Source of the DNA: Candidatus Sumerlaeia bacterium
GTDB taxonomy: Bacteria > Sumerlaeota > Sumerlaeia > SLMS01 > JAHLLQ01
DNA: 37,454 bases
Reading direction: 5' to 3'
Assembly: GCA_019634695.1 (NCBI GenBank)
Contig: JAHCAW010000042.1
Coordinates: 1 to 37,454, forward strand
Numbering within the stretch: the first letter of the stretch is position 1; every line of letters begins with the position of its first letter. Below are positions 32,608 to 37,454 of the stretch, piece by piece. The notes beneath the pieces were generated by a model that searched no databases, was not told where the DNA came from, and saw only the letters and a program-made list of their open reading frames with translations. Made by a program: the position numbers and the translations under genes.

Positions 32608-33954
32608 TCACCGCACGGGGTCGAAGTAACCCCCCGTCTGCAACCGCAGCATCGCCTCCCCCTGGCCTTCCGTCCCCGAAGCCTGAACGTCCTCGACCAC
32701 CACGATCCACCAGCGATTCTGCCCCTGGATGCTCTGCCGGCTGCCTTGCCGGATCAGGTACGAGTCGTACTGTCCCTCCCAAGTCACCATCAGCTCGATC
32801 GCATTGTCCGTCGTCCGTGTCGGGTCCATGCGGTGGGCGCGCACCATCTCGAAGCGCGCATCCCAGAACTCGATGGTCTCGCCCGTGCGCAGGCGTCGGG
32901 TCATCAGCCGCGACTGCGGCTCGGCCTCGGTCCGGGCCGCCTGTTGCGCCGGCGATTCGCGCCGCGGCCGCGTCCGGCTTTGCACCGCCTGCACGTCGTC
33001 GGCGAACTGCGCAAGGCTCACCCAAAGCCCCGACGGGCGAACCTCCTCCAGCACCACCTCGTGCCGCCCCAGCCGCACCCACTCGCCCTCGCGCGCCACC
33101 GTGTCGAACGACCGGTCCGCCCGCTCCACCGACACCACCCCGCGCGGCCCATCCTCCAATTCCAGGTAGTCGCCCATGAAGCTGACGCCCTCCCAACTCA
33201 ACCGCGTCCCCGGCGGCAGCAGGCGCTGCTCGCGTCGCTCGGCTGCATCCCACGCCGTCTCCAAGTCCCTGAACTCAACGACCGCGACCCCGTCGCCCGG
33301 CAGGTGTCCGGTGAACACATCGCGCAGACCCACCAGCCAACGCCCATGCGGGCGCGCGTGGAACTCGCGCATCGTCCAGTCCTCAAGCTCTCCGCCCAAC
33401 CAGAAGACCAACCGCGCCCGGTCGTCGTCCAGCGCGTGGTAGTCGTTGTCGGCCACGCTCTCGAGCGCCACGAAGCCACCGGCGAAGAAGGTCGCCTCGC
33501 CCTCCCGCAGCACCACCGGTGCCGCCAGCGGATCGGCCTGACGCGGGCCCGTCACGCTCGGAAGGTGCGTCATCGTGAACAGCAGCAACCCGGGCGTGCC
33601 TCCCGACTGCGCGTCGCGGTGCTGCACGCGCACCAGCGCATCGCCCTCGAGTCGGTATCCCCCGATCGCCCACCGCTCGATCGACCGCTGGTTTCCGCGT
33701 TGGATCGCGATGCGCGCCTCGTCGCCCGCGCCGTCCACTCCGGGCTCGAAGTGCACGTACTCGAAACGCAAGTCCCGCCACGTGATCCCTTGGCCCGGTG
33801 CCAGAACGGCCGAGGCCCGCGGCAGGTTCGGCAGGCGCTCGCCCACCGGCACCACGCTGCCCTTCCCGCCTTGACATCCCCCGGCCACAACGGCAATCGC
33901 CACCAGCGCCAGCGCGTGGAATCCCGCCAAGGCTTGCAGACAGTTCAGGCGCAT
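32608..33954 (-). CDS. Lipoprotein of unknown function with imperfect beta repeats
   Basis: 448 residues. The N terminus has a lipoprotein signal ending VVAGGC, with lipidated Cys at 27. The mature part is beta-rich and seems to hold three related segments: GITWRDLRFEYVHFEPG, TRLSWEGVSFMGDYLELEDG and ETIEFWDARFEMVRAHRMD. Each is followed by a strand-rich stretch and a closing V-x-L-E-V-like strand (HEVVLEEVR, WWIVVVEDVQ). A low-complexity Arg/Gln linker separates the second and third. No catalytic motif or named family is recognised. Its start at 33954 is divergent from the gene at 34032, with 77 bases between. It is upstream of the fmdB and chaperone genes on the same strand. Confidence 0.75.
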   Translation of the reverse strand: MRLNCLQALAGFHALALVAIAVVAGGCQGGKGSVVPVGERLPNLPRASAVLAPGQGITWRDLRFEYVHFEPGVDGAGDEARIAIQRGNQRSIERWAIGGYRLEGDALVRVQHRDAQSGGTPGLLLFTMTHLPSVTGPRQADPLAAPVVLREGEATFFAGGFVALESVADNDYHALDDDRARLVFWLGGELEDWTMREFHARPHGRWLVGLRDVFTGHLPGDGVAVVEFRDLETAWDAAERREQRLLPPGTRLSWEGVSFMGDYLELEDGPRGVVSVERADRSFDTVAREGEWVRLGRHEVVLEEVRPSGLWVSLAQFADDVQAVQSRTRPRRESPAQQAARTEAEPQSRLMTRRLRTGETIEFWDARFEMVRAHRMDPTRTTDNAIELMVTWEGQYDSYLIRQGSRQSIQGQNRWWIVVVEDVQASGTEGQGEAMLRLQTGGYFDPVR

Positions 33955-34031
33955 CGGGCACGGTCCCCCCGGAGATTACTGCCCGCACCCTCCCCCAAGA
34001 CCCCCGTCCGGCGCAAAACCGATTCTTGCCC

Positions 34032-34793
34032 ATGCGTCCCCTTCACGTCCGCACCCGCGTCGAGTACGCCCGCCAGTTGCAGGAGTGCATGGAGCGCGAG
34101 GACCTGCCCGCGCTGGCCGAAGCCGTCGAGCAGGCCTTCGAGGACTACCACGACGACGAGAGCTTCGCCGCCTGGTGCGCCGGCGTCGCCCACGGGCATT
34201 CCGTCGAGAACGCCCCCGTCATGCTGGCCCGCTTCATGGAGGCCTTTCCCCTCTCCCTCTTCCCCTCCCAAGTCGACTGGGCCGAGCACCTCGTCGCCCG
34301 CGGTCAGGTCGACGACGCCTCCAACGAGGCCCGCGCCTACCTCAACCGCGTCCACGCCAAGGGCCTGCAGAGCCAGGTCGAGAACCATGACCTGGTCCGC
34401 GATGCCTGCTCCCGCGCCTTCCTGCTTCTGACCGCCGTCTACAGCGAGGCCGGCGCCCGCAGCTACAGCCGCCGCGTCATCGAGCACGCCATGCTGCTCG
34501 ACCTCGAACCCTACTGGCAGCAGCGCTTCGCGCACGAGCTTCGCCGTCTGGCCGACGAGGCTGCCGACCCCCAGCTCGCCTCCCTCGACGCCCTCTGGGA
34601 GTCCTTCTTCCAGCGCGGCGAATCCCTCGGCGCCCTGCTCGACCTGTGCGCCCGGTGTCGCGTACCCATCCTCTCCCGACGCCTCGAAACCATGGCCCGC
34701 GGCTTCGCCGAGCAACCCGGCTGGAAACCCGGCGACGAGGAGATCTTCCAGATGCTCTATCGCACCGACCAAGGGGTCTTCGTCCTGGTCTGA
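34032..34793 (+). CDS. Protein of unknown function, all-helical
   Basis: 253 residues with no signal or membrane segment. The sequence is almost entirely amphipathic helix (ECMEREDLPALAEAVEQAF, WAEHLVARGQVDDASNEARA, SRRVIEHAMLLDLEPYWQQR), in the style of TPR or other alpha-solenoid repeats, ending QMLYRTDQGVFVLV. No family is recognised. It starts MRPLHVRTRVEYARQL at ATG 34032 and ends 34 bases before the folK-tsaE gene, so the two are probably cotranscribed. Confidence 0.72.
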   Translation: MRPLHVRTRVEYARQLQECMEREDLPALAEAVEQAFEDYHDDESFAAWCAGVAHGHSVENAPVMLARFMEAFPLSLFPSQVDWAEHLVARGQVDDASNEARAYLNRVHAKGLQSQVENHDLVRDACSRAFLLLTAVYSEAGARSYSRRVIEHAMLLDLEPYWQQRFAHELRRLADEAADPQLASLDALWESFFQRGESLGALLDLCARCRVPILSRRLETMARGFAEQPGWKPGDEEIFQMLYRTDQGVFVLV

Positions 34794-34827
34794 TCCGGCC
34801 GCATCGCCGGGCTCAGGCGGGCACACC

Positions 34828-35874
34828 ATGTTCTCCGACGCCAACACGCCCCCGGGCGGCCACTGGGTCGCCATCGCCCTCGGGTCCAATCTGGACGACC
34901 CCGCCGCCATGCTCGGCCGCGCCCGCGAGGCGCTTGACCGCCTCGACGGCCTCGAGGTCCTCGCCTGCTCCTCCCTCTACGCCAGCGCCCCATGGGGCGA
35001 CACCGACCAGCCCGAGTTCCGCAACGCCGTCCTGATCGGCCGCACCCGCCTCGACCCGCCCAACCTGCTCGCCGCCATGCGCGCCATCGAGGACCGGCTC
35101 GGCAAGCGCCCCGTCCGCAAGTGGGGCCCCCGCGCCATCGATCTCGATCTCCTGCTCCATGGGTCCGACACCCGCTCCCAGACCCCCGACCTTACCCTAC
35201 CCCATCCGCACATCCGCTCCCGGCCCTTCGTGGTGCTCCCGCTGGCCGAGGCCGCCGCCGGCCTCGACGTTCCCCCGTCGTGGCAACCCTTCCTCGAACT
35301 TGACGCCGCCGGCCGAGCGCTGGTGGGGGAGACCCAATGCCTCGCCTCCCGGGACTGCTGGCCCTGCCGAGCCGTCCCCGCGACCATCGAGGTCGAGACC
35401 TCCGCGCCCGAGCAGACCCGCGCGCTCGGCCAGGCACTCGGCCGCGTCGCCCGTCCGCCCCTCATCTTCGCCCTGTCCGGCCCGCTCGGCGCCGGCAAGA
35501 CCTGTCTGACCCACGGCCTCGCCCACGGTCTGGGGCACGCCGGCCCGGTTCCCAGCCCCTCCTATCTGCTGTGCAACGAGTACCAAACCCCCCGCGGGCT
35601 CTTCCAGCACTGGGACTTCTATCGCCTCGAGGACCTCGACGACATCGAGTCCACTGCCTTCCCGGAACGCCTGCTCGAGCCAGCCGTCTTCGCCATCGAG
35701 TGGGCCGGCCGCTTCGGGGACCTGTTGCCCCCGGACATCACCGTGTCGATCCTCCTGCAACCCGTCGGTGGAACACGCCGGGTGCGCCTCGACTTTCCCC
35801 CCGGCACACTCGCCCTGCGCGCCGCCCTGTTCGCTTGGAGCCACGCCCGCCCCGATGCTTGTCCTCGCCCTTGA
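34828..35874 (+). CDS. folK: FolK-TsaE fusion (HPPK and t6A-synthesis ATPase)
   Basis: 348 residues in one frame. Residues 13-160 are 6-hydroxymethyl-7,8-dihydropterin pyrophosphokinase: VAIALGSNLDD, YASAPWGDTDQPEFRNAV and the signature RKWGPRAIDLDLLL (97-110). It transfers pyrophosphate from ATP for folate synthesis. Residues 185-348 are TsaE: Walker A GPLGAGKT (218-225), VPSPSYLL, HWDFYRLEDLDDIESTAFPE (D263 motif) and FAIEWAGRF. TsaE is the ATPase that resets the TsaB-TsaD complex making t6A in tRNA. The join (about 161-184) has three cysteines, including CWPC. No stop or clear ribosome site separates the two parts, though an internal GTG near the join cannot be wholly excluded. tsaB overlaps its 3' end by 20 bases. 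Confidence 0.93.
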   Translation: MFSDANTPPGGHWVAIALGSNLDDPAAMLGRAREALDRLDGLEVLACSSLYASAPWGDTDQPEFRNAVLIGRTRLDPPNLLAAMRAIEDRLGKRPVRKWGPRAIDLDLLLHGSDTRSQTPDLTLPHPHIRSRPFVVLPLAEAAAGLDVPPSWQPFLELDAAGRALVGETQCLASRDCWPCRAVPATIEVETSAPEQTRALGQALGRVARPPLIFALSGPLGAGKTCLTHGLAHGLGHAGPVPSPSYLLCNEYQTPRGLFQHWDFYRLEDLDDIESTAFPERLLEPAVFAIEWAGRFGDLLPPDITVSILLQPVGGTRRVRLDFPPGTLALRAALFAWSHARPDACPRP

Positions 35875-36550
35875 GACCTCCACACCGACGGGTGGCGCCG
35901 CCCTCCTCGAGGACGACCGCCTGCTCGGGGCGCTGACCCTGACTTCGGCGCGCGGCCACAGTCGCCACCTCCTGCCCTTCGTCGAGCTGCTCCTGCGCGA
36001 GTCTTCGCGTTCGCTCAACGACGTGGACGTCGTCGCTTGTGCCTGCGGACCGGGCTCCTTCACCGGCGTGCGCGTCGGGCTGTCGGTGGCCAAGGGGCTC
36101 TGCCTGACGGGGCGGCCAGGGTTGGTCACGGTCTCCACGCTGCATGCGCTGGCCGTGCGGGCCTACGGCGGCGAACCGGTCGAGTGGATCGCGCCGATGC
36201 TGCACGCCCGCCGCGGCGAGGTCTACGGGGCCTTCTGTCCGGTGACCGATGGAGCGGTCGGTGCACCCGCCGAGGAGTTCGCCCTGCGGCCGGAGGACAT
36301 GCTGGCGCGCTGGCCGGGCCGCTGCCTGCTTGCCGGCGAAGGGGCGCTGGCGTTCGCCGAGGCCTGGGCTGCCGCGGACGCGGTCTGGGCCCGGGCCGAC
36401 CGACGCCAGCCCTCCGCCGAACAGGTCGCCCTGCTGGGTCTGGCCAAGGCGCGCGCCGGCCACTTCGAAAACCCCCGCACCGCCCTGCCCACTTACCTTC
36501 GCGACCCGGTTGCCCACCCTCCGCGCACTGCCAAGACGCCCCCAATCTGA
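35855..36550 (+). CDS. tsaB: tRNA threonylcarbamoyladenosine biosynthesis protein TsaB
   Basis: 231 residues. The ASKHA-fold start MLVLALETSTPTGGAALLED and the hallmark ACGPGSFTGVRVGLSVAKGL identify TsaB, the scaffold partner of the catalytic TsaD in adding the threonylcarbamoyl group to A37 of ANN-decoding tRNAs. RRGEVYGAFCPV is the usual following strand. ATG 35855 starts exactly at the family N terminus and lies within the end of the FolK-TsaE frame. The tsaE-tsaB neighbour pair is common; having folK attached to tsaE is not. tsaD is not in the window. Codons end in G more often here than in the genes upstream. Confidence 0.94.
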   Translation: MLVLALETSTPTGGAALLEDDRLLGALTLTSARGHSRHLLPFVELLLRESSRSLNDVDVVACACGPGSFTGVRVGLSVAKGLCLTGRPGLVTVSTLHALAVRAYGGEPVEWIAPMLHARRGEVYGAFCPVTDGAVGAPAEEFALRPEDMLARWPGRCLLAGEGALAFAEAWAAADAVWARADRRQPSAEQVALLGLAKARAGHFENPRTALPTYLRDPVAHPPRTAKTPPI

Positions 36551-36685
36551 TATTCTTGCATGCTCTCTGTTGCCACGCGGACACATTCCGTCCTAACCTC
36601 TTGTCCAAGCCTGTCTACCACCGGCCCCAACGTACTGTCCCGACACGCGATAATCGATTCCCGCGAAGACGCCCTCCGTACCCCT

Positions 36686-37454
36686 ATGAATCCCTTCTCC
36701 AAGAAGACGAAACCCGATACCCGGGACGACTCGTCCAAAGTCGTCCCCAAGCCCGCCCTGCCGCCCGAGGAGCCGGAGGTCGAGAAGTTGTCGGCCGCCG
36801 AGGAAGAGTACCTCAGCCGGTTGGCCAATACGGTGCTTGGCCGCCAGCCCATGCCCTACAAGGAGCGGCGCGCCGGCACGGACCGCCATATCGTGCGTCC
36901 GGGCAACACGCCGATGCCGCTCGACCCACGGCGCACCCCCATGCCGGTGCCGCCGCAGGCGACCCCGCTGCCCCTCCAGGCGACCCCACGGCCCATACCG
37001 GGCGGACGCCACACCCCGATGCCCATTGCCGGCGCGCGCCGCACGGTCGCCGAGACGCCCGTCCCCGTCGATGGCACCTTCGCCGTCGGCACCATCCTGG
37101 CCTTCGAGGACAACAGCATCGGCATCTTCAAGGACCGACGCTCCGACAAGGACTACGAGGTTGTCTACCTGCTGAAGCCCGACGGCCGCGTCAGCCCGCA
37201 GGGTCTGGCCCTCGAGAACTACGACCTGAAGGTTCTCGGCGTCCTGCCGCTCGAGTTCGTCATGCGCCTCCAGCGCCGCAAGCGTTGGGAACGCGACGAG
37301 ATCATCTACCACCTCGACACGTTCGACTACTGCGCGCTCGTGCCGCATCCGGTGCCGGGCACCACGACTCCGGCGCCCGAGGGCGTCCCGATGCAGACGC
37401 CCGCCCCCGCCGCGGAGGAGAAGCGCACCCTGGTGCTCGGCCGCCGCATCACCG
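36686..37454 (+). CDS. Unknown protein with proline-rich TPMP repeats, 3' truncated by the window
   Basis: At least 256 residues, open to the window end. The basic and acidic N terminus (MNPFSKKTKPDTRDD) is followed by a helix, EKLSAAEEEYLSRLANTV. A low-complexity stretch follows, with recurring proline units NTPMPLD, RRTPMPVP, ATPLPLQ, ATPRPIPGG, RHTPMPIAG. A folded-looking segment follows (GTFAVGTILAFEDNSIGIFK, YEVVYLLKPDGRV, LEFVMRLQRRKRWERDEIIY). After that a second Pro/Thr stretch begins. No family is recognised, and there is no signal peptide or membrane segment. ATG 36686 is the first start after the intergenic gap; no clear ribosome site is visible. Confidence 0.65.
   Translation, partial: MNPFSKKTKPDTRDDSSKVVPKPALPPEEPEVEKLSAAEEEYLSRLANTVLGRQPMPYKERRAGTDRHIVRPGNTPMPLDPRRTPMPVPPQATPLPLQATPRPIPGGRHTPMPIAGARRTVAETPVPVDGTFAVGTILAFEDNSIGIFKDRRSDKDYEVVYLLKPDGRVSPQGLALENYDLKVLGVLPLEFVMRLQRRKRWERDEIIYHLDTFDYCALVPHPVPGTTTPAPEGVPMQTPAPAAEEKRTLVLGRRIT

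Overview
This is a GC-rich window (about two thirds G+C by eye) from a bacterial chromosome. Gene content points to an uncultured diderm lineage near the FCB/PVC-like phyla, of the Sumerlaeota/Hydrogenedentota kind. The reasons are large exported modular proteins with dockerin-like tails, a CotH/lamin-tail protein, a golvesin-type amidase, a fused transporter-like/spermidine synthase protein, and a phosphoglycerate-mutase-like gene beside thrC. No ribosomal marker is present, so the phylum assignment is an inference. I see no phage, transposase or CRISPR array.

Layout. 1-428 is the start of a sugar-type ABC transporter ATPase, cut by the window edge and divergent from a cold-shock gene with a textbook terminator. 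1196-3798 is a two-gene minus-strand unit: a phosphoglycerate-mutase-like protein (proposed homoserine kinase analogue) followed by threonine synthase. 4166-10615 runs on the plus strand: an exported amidase with an inserted golvesin-like domain, a von Willebrand lipoprotein and a GT39-like membrane glycosyltransferase. 10621-16654 runs on the minus strand: a D-amino-acid-type aminotransferase, two secreted proteins sharing a C-terminal motif, and SpmB and SpmA, the latter with a large inserted domain. A tRNA-Arg(UCU) and a small unknown gene follow.

17526-20585 is an exported GH13 amylase that appears broken by frameshifts. Divergent from it is a tightly coupled set: CotH-like kinase with two lamin-tail domains, an esterase with a starch-binding-like N terminus, and a small kinase with an altered P-loop. 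A 1021-residue membrane/spermidine-synthase-like protein follows.

28360-33954 on the minus strand reads: lipoprotein, FmdB-like zinc ribbon, J-like/TPR protein, GrpE, Hsp70. The J-like domain has lost its HPD triad and the Hsp70 has changes at the interdomain linker, so this looks like a specialised chaperone module; it is the best candidate here for something undescribed. 34032-36550 on the plus strand encodes an unknown helical protein, a FolK-TsaE fusion and TsaB, joining folate and t6A-tRNA synthesis. The window ends inside a proline-rich unknown protein.

Three kinds of C-terminal ending occur on exported proteins: a Cys-containing dockerin-like tail (two proteins), SSVGEWM plus two residues (two proteins), and VPVELDLFAVE (amylase). 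They may be sorting or attachment signals.
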